A DNA stretch of 64,000 nucleotides from RGIG2945 sp045540355 (GCA_045540355.1 JAZQHB010000040.1:62001-126000); one strand, 5' to 3'. Positions 8,775-18,509 are shown, counted from the first letter of the stretch. Numbers and translations are program-made. Notes: generated by a model not told the origin, from the sequence alone.

Positions 8775-11771
8775 ATGAAATATAATTTGATGAACACGAA
8801 TTATGCGAATTTCAAGATTTTTGAGAAGAACAAACTTACTCCTCGTGCGTATTTTATTCCTTTCAAGGCGTTTGAATCGCTTCGCTCAACAGATGTTTTA
8901 ACAGAGAGATATTCGAGTGATTTCGTTAAAGTGCTTTCCGGTGATTGGGATTTTAAGTACTACTCAAAACATTCAGAAATTCCTGAAGTTTTTGATACTG
9001 ATAAAATCAATTTTGATAAGATAACCGTACCTTCGACATGGCAAAGAACAGGTTACGAAAATCCTTGTTATATCAATACAAGATATGAATTTATGAATCT
9101 CAAGCCTGAACTCAATAAAATACCTGAGGATTGCCCTGTCGGTGTATACAGAAAAATATATACTGTTGACTCCCCTGCCGCCAACACAATTATAACTTTT
9201 TTAGGAGTTATATCTTCACTTGATTTGTATGTAAACGGTGAATATGTCGCTTATAGTGAGGGTGCACATAACTCCGCTGAGTTTGATATTACCGATAAAA
9301 TTGTGCCCGGCGAAAATGAAATTATAGCAGTTGTCAGCAAATGGTCAACGGGAACATATCTTGAATGTCAGGATATGTTCCGTGAAAACGGCATTTTCAG
9401 AGATGTTCTGATCACAGAAAACCCTGAAACTTATATCTATGATTGTGAGTTTAAAACCGTTAAGAAAGATAACGGTTATGACCTCGATGTAACTGTTGAC
9501 ATCAAGGGTGATACTAACAACACTTCTTTGGAATTATATCTTGAAAAAGACGGCAAAGTTCATTGCATGACAACAAGCAACTATTGTGATATTTCACTAA
9601 AAAACTTAATTGTTGATGAGTGGAATGCTGAGATCCCGACTATTTATGAGGCTTATCTTGTTTTGAAAAAAGACGGAGAGATTATTCAAATTATAAGAAA
9701 TTATACGGGATTTAAAAACATTCAGATAATTGGTGAGATTTTCTATTTCAACGGCAAAAAAATTAAATTCAAAGGCGTAAATCATCATGACACACACCCT
9801 AAAAAAGGTTATTGTATGAACGCGGATGAATTGCTGCTTGATATCAGATTGATGAAGGAATTTAATATCAACACAGTGAGAACATCGCATTATCCTCCTG
9901 ACCCGATATTTTTGACTTTATGTGACATTTACGGTTTGTATGTCATTGATGAAGCTGACATTGAAACACATGGTGCAGGTGAATTGTTTGGCAATAATCA
10001 GACATTCAGTCACAACAAAGCCTGGGTAAAGCATTATGTTGACAGAGTTTCAAGAATGTATTACCGCGACAGAAATCATCCCTCTATCACAATGTGGTCA
10101 TTAGGAAATGAGGCGAGCGGATATCTCGGTCAGGATGCAAGTTATACCTTCTTACATAAAATCTGCCCCGAGATTCCTGTTCATTACGAAGGTGTTGCTC
10201 ACACAGACCGACACAATTATGATGTTATTTCAAGAATGTATACTCACCCTGATACAGTTGCGGAAATCGGTGAGCATAACGCCGGTGTTGATTACATGGG
10301 CAGACCTTTCTTCCTTTGTGAATACGCACACGCAATGGGTGTCGGACCCGGCTCACTTCAGGAATATGTTGATTCGTTCTATAAATACGATAATGTTTCA
10401 GGCGGTTGTATCTGGGAATGGGCAGACCATGCTTCATATTACGGTAACGGTGTAAATGAGTTCTGCTACGGTGGCGACCACGGCGAGGAAATCCATGACG
10501 GCAACTTCTGTCAGGACGGTCTTTTTTACCCCGACAGAAAACCGCATACCGGTGCATTTAATGTTAAAGTTATCTACAGACCGATAATAGCTGAACATCT
10601 CGGTGAAAACAGGTTTAAATTTATTAACACAAACAGATTCCGTGAATCATCATACCTTGATATTGTTTGGACGCTTAACAAAAACGGACAAGCAATTAAA
10701 AGCGGTAATTTAAAGTTATCAATTCAACCCGAAGAAGAATTAACCGTCTCATTACCGATAAAATATGGTACGGATTGCGATTACCATCTCAACATCACAT
10801 ATTATGACAATGAGTTTGAGGTTGCCACAGAACAAATATCACTTAACGAAACTCTTTATGCTGTTAAAGTTGAAAACGGACACGGCATTACAACAGAAGA
10901 AGATGATGAAAGTATAAAAATAACCTTTGATAACGGTCATCTGTTGTTTAACAAGTTTTCAGGCAATCTTGAAGAATATAATTTCAGCGGAGCTGAATTT
11001 ATAAAAAAAGACCCCGTATGCGGAGTTAAAGGATTTAATCCTAACATTTTCCGTGCTTTGCTTGACAACGACTCTCGTTTTGGCACCGGCTGGCTTTTAA
11101 TGGGATATGATTGCAGCACTACGAAGCTTTCAGATATTTCGGTATGTAAAACTGATTCCTCCGTTACCGTCGCAACAAAGCAAAACATTATCGCTAACGA
11201 TACAGATGTTTTTTCTGTTACAATCGAATACAATGTTTCGGCAAACGGCGTGATTGATGTTAAATGCAATCTTGATGTACTCGATGAAGACTCCATGATA
11301 TCGGAACTTCCCAGATTCGGTCTGAGGCTCGAGATGCCGTCGGAATATAATCAGGTTGAATATTACGGCAGAGGTGAAAAAGAAGCTCTCAATGATTTCA
11401 AAGCACATTCCTATGTCGGTATTTACAAATCAACAGTAGCTGAAATGCATGAGCCTTACTGCAGACCTCAGGATAATTCGAACCATTGTGATACGAGATA
11501 TTTATCTGTTAAGAACGACAACGGTGCAGGACTTATGTTCCTTGCTACTGAAAACTTCTTCAGCTTCAATATCCATAATTATACTCAGGAGCTCTTGCAA
11601 AAAGCACGGCATCGTGAAGATATTATCAATGAAAACACAACGGCAATTTGCATTGACGGCTATTACAGAGGAACCGGAACTGCAAGCTGTGGTCCGTTAA
11701 CACTCGACTGCTATTGCTTACCTGAGGAAGAAAATCTTTCGTATGCTTTCAGGATAATACCGTTGAATTAA
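8775..11771 (+). CDS. lacZ: Beta-galactosidase, GH2 family (LacZ type)
   Basis: This glycoside hydrolase cleaves terminal beta-galactosides such as lactose. The 998 residues match LacZ length (E. coli 1023). Visible are the sugar-binding domain, the TIM barrel with acid/base Glu in MWSLGNEASGY, the nucleophile Glu in FFLCEYAHAMGVGPGSLQEY, and a C-terminal beta-sandwich domain ending in DCYCLPEEENLSYAFRIIP. No signal peptide is seen, so it is cytoplasmic. It starts one base after the murC stop with ribosome site GGGTGA inside the end of murC. No permease or regulator is adjacent, so substrate uptake must be encoded elsewhere. A strong terminator follows. Confidence 0.93.
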   Translation: MKYNLMNTNYANFKIFEKNKLTPRAYFIPFKAFESLRSTDVLTERYSSDFVKVLSGDWDFKYYSKHSEIPEVFDTDKINFDKITVPSTWQRTGYENPCYINTRYEFMNLKPELNKIPEDCPVGVYRKIYTVDSPAANTIITFLGVISSLDLYVNGEYVAYSEGAHNSAEFDITDKIVPGENEIIAVVSKWSTGTYLECQDMFRENGIFRDVLITENPETYIYDCEFKTVKKDNGYDLDVTVDIKGDTNNTSLELYLEKDGKVHCMTTSNYCDISLKNLIVDEWNAEIPTIYEAYLVLKKDGEIIQIIRNYTGFKNIQIIGEIFYFNGKKIKFKGVNHHDTHPKKGYCMNADELLLDIRLMKEFNINTVRTSHYPPDPIFLTLCDIYGLYVIDEADIETHGAGELFGNNQTFSHNKAWVKHYVDRVSRMYYRDRNHPSITMWSLGNEASGYLGQDASYTFLHKICPEIPVHYEGVAHTDRHNYDVISRMYTHPDTVAEIGEHNAGVDYMGRPFFLCEYAHAMGVGPGSLQEYVDSFYKYDNVSGGCIWEWADHASYYGNGVNEFCYGGDHGEEIHDGNFCQDGLFYPDRKPHTGAFNVKVIYRPIIAEHLGENRFKFINTNRFRESSYLDIVWTLNKNGQAIKSGNLKLSIQPEEELTVSLPIKYGTDCDYHLNITYYDNEFEVATEQISLNETLYAVKVENGHGITTEEDDESIKITFDNGHLLFNKFSGNLEEYNFSGAEFIKKDPVCGVKGFNPNIFRALLDNDSRFGTGWLLMGYDCSTTKLSDISVCKTDSSVTVATKQNIIANDTDVFSVTIEYNVSANGVIDVKCNLDVLDEDSMISELPRFGLRLEMPSEYNQVEYYGRGEKEALNDFKAHSYVGIYKSTVAEMHEPYCRPQDNSNHCDTRYLSVKNDNGAGLMFLATENFFSFNIHNYTQELLQKARHREDIINENTTAICIDGYYRGTGTASCGPLTLDCYCLPEEENLSYAFRIIPLN

Positions 11772-11781
11772 GCATAAAAAC

Positions 11782-11813
11782 AGCAGCATTTGATTTTTTT
11801 CAAATGCTGCTGA
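11782..11813. terminator. Bidirectional terminator between lacZ and the LRR gene
   Basis: A 13-bp perfect stem (CAGCAGCATTTGA with TCAAATGCTGCTG) around six T residues, between two convergent genes. Confidence 0.85.
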
Positions 11814-11817
11814 ATTC

Positions 11818-13119
11818 TTATTGTTTGAGAGAATAATTGATATTATTAACAATTGCATAATCCATAGCGGTTGATTGGTCGATTACCGTAAACCTCATCA
11901 AATCTGATTTGCCACCGTGCAGAAATGAATCTTTTCCGAAAACAATTGTCAGTGAATCAAATGCTACTGAGGTTAAATTCGGACAATATGAAAATGCATA
12001 TTTTCCGATTTTTCTGACTGTAGAAGGTATTGTTACTTTAGTGACAGTAGAGTTTTTTGCAAACGCGTAGTCAGATAAAGCCAGAACAGGCAATCCGTTT
12101 ATGCTTTGAGGAATTTCATAGTTGCTGAGATTTATAGATGCTCCTTTGATTGTAAGACCGTTGAGATATGGCTCAGTAATATAAATTTTGCTTGGGTCGC
12201 TGACATTTTCAATTCCCGGGGCAACTGTGCTTTCGTTTGTTTTTGTAGTTTCGCTTTCTCCGGCTTTGAGTCTGTATTTGTAATCGTTATCCTTGCAGTA
12301 TCTGTACGCTTCCGATAATTGAGAACATTCAATCAAAATATTAGGACAATTTCCGAAAATGTAACGACCAAAATTAGTTATGGTTGACGGAAGAACAATG
12401 TATGAGAGTGCAGGACAGTCGTAAAACGCCTGGTCGCCGATCGAGCGAAGATTATCAGTGAGTATTACCGAGGAAAGCTTAGAGCAACTTGCGAAAGCCT
12501 GTGCTCCGATTTCGATGACAGACGATTGGAATGTAACGGTCTGCACCACAATACTCTGATGAAAAGCCATATCCCCTATTTTTGTAACTTTCTTTCCTTC
12601 AATTTCATTCGGAATGATAACAGAGGAATCTGAACCTATGTATTTCGTTATTATTGCATTACCGCCGTTGATTTCATACTCGAAGAGAGTTTTGTACTCA
12701 GGAATAGTTGTCGGCTGAGTGGTTGTTGTGGTGGTAGTTTCTTCAACAAAAGGAAAAATGTCATAAGCCTTAAAAGCAAAAACAATACAAGCTATCGATA
12801 CAATAACAAGAAAAACGGAAAGGACGGCTACTTTTGCACTATTGTTGTTTTTTCTCTTTCGGGACTTAGGCGGTTGTCTTCTTGCCTCGGGTTTTACAGC
12901 GTATCTCATGGGGTCAACCTGCTGTTTTTCCTGCACGGATTTAAAAACCTGAGTTGTTTCGGTTGCCGGTTTTGTAGCGACTCTTACTGAATCGTCATTT
13001 GCTGACTTAGAACTTCTGAAATCATCTTTTGAATTTGAAAAAGTATCCAGTATAATCCCGCAGTTGGGGCATATCTGTTGACCTTGTTTTAAGTTATAAC
13101 CACAGATTTTACAATTCAT
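11818..13119 (-). CDS. Zinc-ribbon membrane protein with BspA-type leucine-rich repeats
   Basis: The 433-residue protein starts with a cytoplasmic zinc ribbon (CKICGYNLKQGQQICPNCG), then a basic/polar linker, one transmembrane helix (about residues 94-115), a Thr-rich spacer (ETTTTTTQPTT) and an outside region. The outside region carries BspA-type (LRR_5) repeats such as IGDQAFYDCPALSYIVLPSTI and IGKYAFSYCPNLTSVAF. Such proteins are common at the surface of gut Clostridia and may bind host or bacterial ligands, but the ligand here is unknown. ATG at 13119. It is a single-gene unit with a promoter at 13170-13197. Repeats of the same type occur in a prophage tail gene (21037-21792). Confidence 0.8.
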   Translation of the reverse strand: MNCKICGYNLKQGQQICPNCGIILDTFSNSKDDFRSSKSANDDSVRVATKPATETTQVFKSVQEKQQVDPMRYAVKPEARRQPPKSRKRKNNNSAKVAVLSVFLVIVSIACIVFAFKAYDIFPFVEETTTTTTTQPTTIPEYKTLFEYEINGGNAIITKYIGSDSSVIIPNEIEGKKVTKIGDMAFHQSIVVQTVTFQSSVIEIGAQAFASCSKLSSVILTDNLRSIGDQAFYDCPALSYIVLPSTITNFGRYIFGNCPNILIECSQLSEAYRYCKDNDYKYRLKAGESETTKTNESTVAPGIENVSDPSKIYITEPYLNGLTIKGASINLSNYEIPQSINGLPVLALSDYAFAKNSTVTKVTIPSTVRKIGKYAFSYCPNLTSVAFDSLTIVFGKDSFLHGGKSDLMRFTVIDQSTAMDYAIVNNINYSLKQ

Positions 13120-13169
13120 TGTTTTTCATAGCCTTTCTGATTGCTTATTTAAAAAAGAAATACAAATAT

Positions 13170-13197
13170 ATTATATAACAAAATCACAATTCGTCAA
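13170..13197 (-). promoter_or_regulatory. Promoter of the zinc-ribbon/LRR gene
   Basis: Minus strand TTGACG (13192-13197), 16-base spacer, TATAAT (13170-13175). Confidence 0.7.
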
Positions 13198-13253
13198 ATA
13201 CTTTTTTGACAAAAACCGCTAAAAGTTATTAAGAAATAAATTCCAACTATCAA

Positions 13254-13288
13254 ACAAGGACAAGGAGTGATTTTCTCCTTATCCTTGT
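13254..13288 (-). terminator. Hairpin after the small membrane protein gene
   Basis: A 14-bp stem (ACAAGGACAAGGAG with CTCCTTATCCTTGT, one mismatch) with a 7-base loop, at the 3' side of the gene at 13291-13584. A clear T-run is lacking. Confidence 0.5.
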
Positions 13289-13290
13289 AT

Positions 13291-13584
13291 TTATTCTGTC
13301 GCAGAATCTGCACTACTTGAATCATTCTCAATTATTGACCGATTTTCTTTTTCTGATTGTTGGCATAATTTCTTTTCTTTCTTTTTCCTTCCGAAATAAT
13401 CTAACGCTTTTATAGACATAGAAAAACCTATCACCCATATAGCAGTCCCGGAAACTCTGATCAAAATACGAATTATCCATATATCAAATATGAAAGCTAA
13501 CTCATGTAATAAAATTCCGACTACAAACATAATTATACCGATAACTAGTTTCTTTCGCATCGGATCACATTTTTTATGTACCAT
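13291..13584 (-). CDS. Small membrane protein of unknown function
   Basis: A 97-residue protein not recognised as a member of a named family. It has two hydrophobic segments (KLVIGIIMFVVGILLHELAFIF and IIRILIRVSGTAIWVIGFSM), then a charged cytoplasmic tail with GRKKKEKK and a Ser-rich acidic end. The ATG at 13584 follows GGGGAGTG, and a promoter lies at 13648-13676. A longer upstream frame would begin before that transcript and is not used. It stands alone between divergent and convergent neighbours, so context gives no function. Confidence 0.7.
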   Translation of the reverse strand: MVHKKCDPMRKKLVIGIIMFVVGILLHELAFIFDIWIIRILIRVSGTAIWVIGFSMSIKALDYFGRKKKEKKLCQQSEKENRSIIENDSSSADSATE

Positions 13585-13647
13585 AAGAACACTCCCCCTC
13601 TTGTTGTATATGTGATGCACCGTACTTGATGGTTCCTCACTGATTCT

Positions 13648-13676
13648 ATTATATCGCAAGAACCAATTCTTTTCAA
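13648..13676 (-). promoter_or_regulatory. Promoter of the small membrane protein gene
   Basis: Minus strand TTGAAA (13671-13676), 17-base spacer, TATAAT (13648-13653). Confidence 0.7.
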
Positions 13677-13709
13677 CAAGAAATTTTCAAACAAAAAACA
13701 TCATACTTC

Positions 13710-13738
13710 TTTACTTTTAGATAAATCTGTTGTATCAT
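13710..13738 (+). promoter_or_regulatory. Promoter of the metallophosphoesterase gene
   Basis: TTTACT (13710-13715), 17-base spacer, TATCAT (13733-13738), followed by ribosome site AAAGGAGTG. Confidence 0.55.
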
Positions 13739-13758
13739 TTATGCAAAGGAGTGATATT

Positions 13759-14973
13759 ATGACTAATAAATTTGAACCCGTATTAAGATTTATGGTTGTT
13801 TCAGATGTTCATTATAAAGACGAACACACCATGGTGCGAGACCGTTTTGAAAAAGCAATTAAATGTGCTTACAGATATGCAGAAAGCTGCGATTATAAAA
13901 ATCTCGATGCACTCTATGTTGTCGGAGATTTCGCAACAAGCGGTTCTGAAATTCAGATGAAAGCATTTAAAGAAACAATTGATAATAATGTAAAGCCGGG
14001 TACCGAAGTTACTTTGACGCTCGCAAGTCACGAATTCAGTCAGGCAAACGGCGGTGAAGAAGCCGCTTTAGAGAGATTTGACAGAATCTTCAATATGCCT
14101 CCTGATACTCATAAAGTTATCAACGGCTTCCATTTTATCGGAATCACAACGACAAACGGTTGCAGATTCAGCGATGAGAAGATCGCTTATGCTGCTGAAA
14201 GTCTTCGGGAAGCAGCAAACGATGATCCTAAGAAGCCGATTTTCTTCTTCCAGCATCCGCATATTACAAATACAGTTTACGGTAGTATTCTTTGGGGTGA
14301 AGATGAGCTCATACCTACACTTGTAAATTACCCGCAGGTAATTGATTTTTCAGGTCATTCACATGCCCCGATCAATGACCCGAGATCAATACATCAAAAA
14401 CACTTTACATCAGTAGGTACAGGCACTCTTTATTATTTCGAGCTTGATGAATTTGACAAAATTTACGGCACAATTCCTCCTGACAAAGAAGAAGCTGCAC
14501 AGATGCTCATAGTTGAAGCAGATAAAGATAACAGAGTAAGAATTTATACTTATGATGTTCTTACCGAAAACTTCTTTGCTCCGCCTTGGGAAATTGATGA
14601 GCCTTCAAACCCCGAATCCTTTAAGTACACAGACAAGCGTTATGTCACTGCAAAAGCACCCTACTTCCCTGCCAATTCAAAGCTTAATATTAACGACATA
14701 ACCGATACAAGCTGTACCATAACATTTACTCAGGCTGAAGACGACCCGTATGTAAACGGATATGATATTTATGTTTACAGAAAAGCAGACAAAGTTTTAA
14801 GACGCAAGGTTTGCGTATGGTCTCACTATTATCTTTACAATATGCCCGAAACGGTTACTCAAGTAATAGATGACCTTGAAAGTAATACAGAATATGAAGT
14901 CAAAATCTATGCAAACAGTTTCTGGAAGACAGTTTCGAATGATTATCTGACAGCAGATTTCAAAACAAAATAG
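13759..14973 (+). CDS. Metallophosphoesterase with C-terminal fibronectin-like domain
   Basis: A 404-residue calcineurin-like phosphoesterase. The two-metal motifs run in order: VSDVHY (D-x-H), VVGDFATSG (GD), FFQHPHI, and SGHSHAP (GHxH). The usual GNH(E/D) motif reads ASHEF, so its metal-bridging Asn appears replaced by Ser. The last 90 residues (TDTSCTITFTQAEDDPYVNGYDIYVYR onward) resemble a fibronectin type III fold. No signal peptide is seen. Substrate unknown; relatives act on phosphodiesters or nucleotides. ATG at 13759 after AAAGGAG. It ends at a strong terminator shared with argS. Confidence 0.82.
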   Translation: MTNKFEPVLRFMVVSDVHYKDEHTMVRDRFEKAIKCAYRYAESCDYKNLDALYVVGDFATSGSEIQMKAFKETIDNNVKPGTEVTLTLASHEFSQANGGEEAALERFDRIFNMPPDTHKVINGFHFIGITTTNGCRFSDEKIAYAAESLREAANDDPKKPIFFFQHPHITNTVYGSILWGEDELIPTLVNYPQVIDFSGHSHAPINDPRSIHQKHFTSVGTGTLYYFELDEFDKIYGTIPPDKEEAAQMLIVEADKDNRVRIYTYDVLTENFFAPPWEIDEPSNPESFKYTDKRYVTAKAPYFPANSKLNINDITDTSCTITFTQAEDDPYVNGYDIYVYRKADKVLRRKVCVWSHYYLYNMPETVTQVIDDLESNTEYEVKIYANSFWKTVSNDYLTADFKTK

Positions 14974-14982
14974 TACAGAAAA

Positions 14983-15012
14983 ATCCCCGAGGTTCAATTG
15001 AACTTCGGGGAT
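14983..15012. terminator. Bidirectional terminator between the phosphoesterase gene and argS
   Basis: A near-perfect 30-base palindrome (ATCCCCGA-GGTTCAA... / ...TTCGGGGAT) between convergent genes. Confidence 0.8.
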
Positions 15013-15017
15013 AGCTA

Positions 15018-16763
15018 TTACATTGATTCGGGAACTGTAATCTTTAACATTTCAAGAATATTTTTGATTGTCTGTTTTACACAGATGCAAAGGTATATTC
15101 TTGCCTGCATCAGATCTTCGTCATCACATTGAACTCTGCAAGCGTTGTAGAACTTATGGAAAAGTGTTGCAAGCTCGATAACATATCTTGTGATTCTTGC
15201 AGGGTCATAGTATTTAGCAGCATTGATAATTTCGTTCGTAAGTGACGAAAGATGGCGTATAAGCTCTCTTTCTTCATCGGCTTTGAGCAACTTAAGATTA
15301 TCTTCGGAGCAAGGTTTAATCTCAACATTTGCTTCCTCGAGTTTTCTTAAAATGCTGCATATTCTTGCATGAGCATACTGACAATAATAAACCGGATTCT
15401 TTGAGCTCTGCTCAACTGCAAGGTCAAGGTCAAATTCCATCTGCGATGCAGGTTCTCTCATGTTGAACAAGAATCTTGCAGCATCAACAGGAATTTCTTC
15501 AAGTAAATCAACAAGTGTGATTGCCTTACCGGTTCGTTTTGACATTCTTACAACTTCGCCGTTTCGTGTAAGTCTTACAAGCTGCATAAGAATAATGTCA
15601 AGTCTGTCACCGTCAAGTCCGATTGCATCAAGTGCACCCTTCATTCTTGCAACATGTCCATGGTGGTCTGCACCCCATACATCGATAGCTATATCAAAAT
15701 TACGCACAGCAAGCTTATTTCTGTGATAAGCAATATCAGCGGCAAAATAAGTCGGGTTACCGTTTTGTCTTATGAGAACATCATCTTTTAACTCAAGTTT
15801 GTCAATTTCTTCTTGTGTTTTTCCTTGTGCAAGCAATCTCTTTGTGAGAACTTCGGAATTTTTGTACCAAAGGGCACCGTCTTTTTCGTAGGTAAGACCT
15901 TTCTCCGTAAGCAAAGCAACGGTATCTCTTACATCACCGCTGTTGTGCAATACACTTTCTCTGAACCAGGTATCATAATCAATTCTGTATTTACCGAGAT
16001 TGTTCTGCATAGCTTCAATATTTTTAGGCAATGCAAAATCAACAAGTGCACTTCTGCGTTCTTCCTCGCTTACATCAATATACTTATCACCGTGAATTTC
16101 TGCAAACTCTTTTGCTCTTTCGAGTATATCTTCACCGTGATAGCTGTCTTCAGGTAATTCAATTGCATCTTCACCTTTAAATAACTGCTGATATCTTATA
16201 TCAAGTGAAAGGGCAAATTTTTCAATCTGATTACCTGCGTCATTGATATAGAACTCTCGTTCAACATCATATCCTGCCACATCAAGCACAGCTGCAAGAC
16301 AATCCCCCAAAGCACCGCCTCGGGCATTACCCATGTGCATAGGACCTGTGGGGTTAGCTGATACAAATTCAACATTTATTCTCTTACCCTTGCCGAAATC
16401 AGAATGACCGTAGTCAGCACCCTTTTTAAGTACATCTGAAAGAATAGCGGCATAATATGAATCACTTAAAAAGAAATTAAGGAATCCCGGACCTGCTACC
16501 TCACATCGTTCAAAATATGTGTTTTCGAGGTCAATAGCATTTTTTATAGCTTCTGCAATGTTTCTCGGTGCCGTTCTGAAAGCTTTTGCGTTTACCAAAG
16601 CTGCATTTGATGAAAAATCACCGTTTGCTTTATCTGCAGGAATTTCAATGATGAAATCTGCACTCTCAGCTTCGATAAGTTTGCCGTCAGCAACAGAAGT
16701 TTTTATTGCTTCAAGTATTATGTTTTTTAAATCGTCCTGAACTTTTTGTACTAACACTGACAT
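15018..16763 (-). CDS. argS: Arginyl-tRNA synthetase
   Basis: ArgRS charges tRNA-Arg with arginine in the cytoplasm. This class I synthetase (581 residues) shows the N-terminal ArgRS-specific domain, the HIGH-like motif in SANPTGPMHMGNARGG, the VRMSKRTGKAI KMSKS-like loop, and the C-terminal anticodon-binding helical DALR domain (CQYAHARICSILRKL onward). The ATG at 16763 overlaps the DUF1934 gene by 13 bases. It is the last gene of the operon ddl-DUF1934-argS; coupling of a DUF1934 gene with argS is also known in Bacillus (ywiB-argS). Confidence 0.97.
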   Translation of the reverse strand: MSVLVQKVQDDLKNIILEAIKTSVADGKLIEAESADFIIEIPADKANGDFSSNAALVNAKAFRTAPRNIAEAIKNAIDLENTYFERCEVAGPGFLNFFLSDSYYAAILSDVLKKGADYGHSDFGKGKRINVEFVSANPTGPMHMGNARGGALGDCLAAVLDVAGYDVEREFYINDAGNQIEKFALSLDIRYQQLFKGEDAIELPEDSYHGEDILERAKEFAEIHGDKYIDVSEEERRSALVDFALPKNIEAMQNNLGKYRIDYDTWFRESVLHNSGDVRDTVALLTEKGLTYEKDGALWYKNSEVLTKRLLAQGKTQEEIDKLELKDDVLIRQNGNPTYFAADIAYHRNKLAVRNFDIAIDVWGADHHGHVARMKGALDAIGLDGDRLDIILMQLVRLTRNGEVVRMSKRTGKAITLVDLLEEIPVDAARFLFNMREPASQMEFDLDLAVEQSSKNPVYYCQYAHARICSILRKLEEANVEIKPCSEDNLKLLKADEERELIRHLSSLTNEIINAAKYYDPARITRYVIELATLFHKFYNACRVQCDDEDLMQARIYLCICVKQTIKNILEMLKITVPESM

Positions 16764-17191
16764 TGTGAAAGTTCCTTCTTTCTGATTGTAATTTTTAATT
16801 CATTTTCCGAGGCAAAACCCGAATTAAAATCAATTGTATAATTAAATTGTAATTCTCCGCCTAATTCATCCACTTCCGAAACTACTTTCTTTGCGAATAT
16901 ACCCATCATAATCTCACCTGCAGGTGTGCTGTAAAAGCAGTTGTGCCGTTGATTTGGCTCTATAACAAGGCAAGAATTATATTTGCCTCTGCGGGTCAGA
17001 GTAACCTTTGTTTCATTCTCAACATGGATTTCAGTTTCACTTCCGGCAAGCTCTTCGTCCTGCTCGGCATAGACAACATAATAGTCCATACTGTTTCCCC
17101 AAAACTTACCCGTGGTAGTCAAAGTAGCACCCGAGGTGTCACCGTCCATTTTGTGAAAATCCGTAATTGAAATTATAACATCACTTTTCAT
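16751..17191 (-). CDS. DUF1934 (YwiB-like) beta-barrel protein
   Basis: This 146-residue protein matches the DUF1934 family, small beta-barrel proteins of Firmicutes whose role is not settled. Supporting residues are the N-terminal DVIISITDFHKMDGDTSGATLTTTGKF, the TKVTLTRRGKYNS strand and C-terminal FNYTIDFNSGFASENELKI. The ATG at 17191 has GGAG at proper spacing and overlaps the ddl stop (ATGA); an earlier ATG at 17203 has no ribosome site. It overlaps argS at its 3' end, as expected for the conserved pair. Confidence 0.85.
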   Translation of the reverse strand: MKSDVIISITDFHKMDGDTSGATLTTTGKFWGNSMDYYVVYAEQDEELAGSETEIHVENETKVTLTRRGKYNSCLVIEPNQRHNCFYSTPAGEIMMGIFAKKVVSEVDELGGELQFNYTIDFNSGFASENELKITIRKKELSQCQC

Positions 17192-18261
17192 TGTTTGCTC
17201 CATTTTTCGATAGCAAGAGTTAAAGCTTTATCTAATAAATCAGAATAGCTGATTCCGCTTGCTTCCATCATCTTAGGATACATGCTGATTGAAGTAAAGC
17301 CGGGGATTGTGTTAATTTCATTAAACATAACCTTACCGTCAGACTTTCTGACAAAGAAATCAACTCTTGAAATACCCGAACAGCCCAATCCGTCAAATAC
17401 CTTTTTAGCCTGTTTCTGAACCTCTGCCAATTTTTCTTCAGGAAGCTTTGCCGGGATCGACAACTCGCTTGTACCTGTAACATATTTTGCATCAAAATCA
17501 TAAAAATCATTACAGGGTGTAATACCGCCGACTACCGAGGCAAAAAGCTCATCGTTACCTAAAACGGCACATTCAACCTCAAAACCGTCAATATTTTCTT
17601 CAAAAACGACCTTGTTATCGTGTTCGAAAGCAAGGTCAATCGCTTTTTTGAGCATATCAATATCCGTAGCCTTTGTTATGCCGACAGAAGAACCGGCGTT
17701 CGCAGGCTTAACAAAAATCGGGAAACCAAGGTATTCAACTGTATCATTTATGAACTTTTCGGGATTCTTGTTATAAGAATACTTTTTGGTTGCAACCCAC
17801 TTGGCCTGAGAAACTCCGAGATAATCGGCAACCATATTTGTATAAGCTTTATCCATTGATGCTGCCGAAGAAAGACTATCACAACCGACAAAAGGAATCT
17901 GTGCGAGCTGAAAAAGTCCTTGAATCGTTCCGTCTTCGCCGTTTTTACCGTGCAAAACAGGAAAAACAACATCTATATCAATGCGGTTAACGGTGCCGTC
18001 TTTTTCGAAAACAATAAGACCGCCGTTTTTGGCATCGGGAGAAATTATTGCAGGGCAACATAATTCATCAACAATCCAATTGTCATCAGGTAATAAATCT
18101 ATATCACCGTTAAAACGAAGCCACTCACCTTCTTTTGTAATTCCGAGTAAAATTACATTATATTTTTCCTGAGGAATGTTTTTGATTACAGAATTGGCCG
18201 AGATTAAAGAAACATCATGCTCTGATGAAGCACCGCCAAAAATAACAAGAACATTTTTCAC
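17188..18261 (-). CDS. ddl: D-alanine--D-alanine ligase
   Basis: Ddl joins two D-alanines for peptidoglycan precursors in the cytoplasm. This ATP-grasp enzyme (357 residues) has the N-terminal FGGASSEHDVSLISANSV, the VFPVLHGKNGEDGTIQGLF segment, PANAGSSVGI in the ATP-grasp core, and the C-terminal FNEINTIPGFTSISMYPKM. The Lys/Phe-type omega-loop residues that separate D-Ala from D-Lac ligases were not aligned, so specificity is by default. Start GTG at 18261 after GGAGG. First gene of the operon with the DUF1934 gene and argS. Confidence 0.95.
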   Translation of the reverse strand: MKNVLVIFGGASSEHDVSLISANSVIKNIPQEKYNVILLGITKEGEWLRFNGDIDLLPDDNWIVDELCCPAIISPDAKNGGLIVFEKDGTVNRIDIDVVFPVLHGKNGEDGTIQGLFQLAQIPFVGCDSLSSAASMDKAYTNMVADYLGVSQAKWVATKKYSYNKNPEKFINDTVEYLGFPIFVKPANAGSSVGITKATDIDMLKKAIDLAFEHDNKVVFEENIDGFEVECAVLGNDELFASVVGGITPCNDFYDFDAKYVTGTSELSIPAKLPEEKLAEVQKQAKKVFDGLGCSGISRVDFFVRKSDGKVMFNEINTIPGFTSISMYPKMMEASGISYSDLLDKALTLAIEKWSKQ

Positions 18262-18301
18262 GCAAAAACCTCCAATATATTCAAAATAACATATCTTGCA
18301 T

Positions 18302-18330
18302 ATTCTATCACATATTTATGGCATTTTCAA
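18302..18330 (-). promoter_or_regulatory. Promoter of the ddl operon
   Basis: Minus strand TTGAAA (18325-18330), 17-base spacer, TAGAAT (18302-18307). Confidence 0.65.
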
Positions 18331-18371
18331 GACGAAAAAATCGTATATTTAAATAAATTATAAAAAAACTC

Positions 18372-18400
18372 TTGACTTTTACTCTCAAGGTGGTTATAAT
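18372..18400 (+). promoter_or_regulatory. Promoter of initiator tRNA-Met
   Basis: TTGACT (18372-18377), 17-base spacer, TATAAT (18395-18400), 27 bases before the mature tRNA. Confidence 0.8.
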
Positions 18401-18427
18401 ATTAGAGCAGTCAAGAAAAGTGCATAT

Positions 18428-18506
<79 letters not shown>

Positions 18507-18509
18507 TGA

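Noticed and set aside
18378..18400. MerR-type operator (ACTCTCAAGG) in the tRNA-fMet promoter
   Set aside because: Spacer is 17 rather than 19 bases and a tRNA gene is not a likely target.
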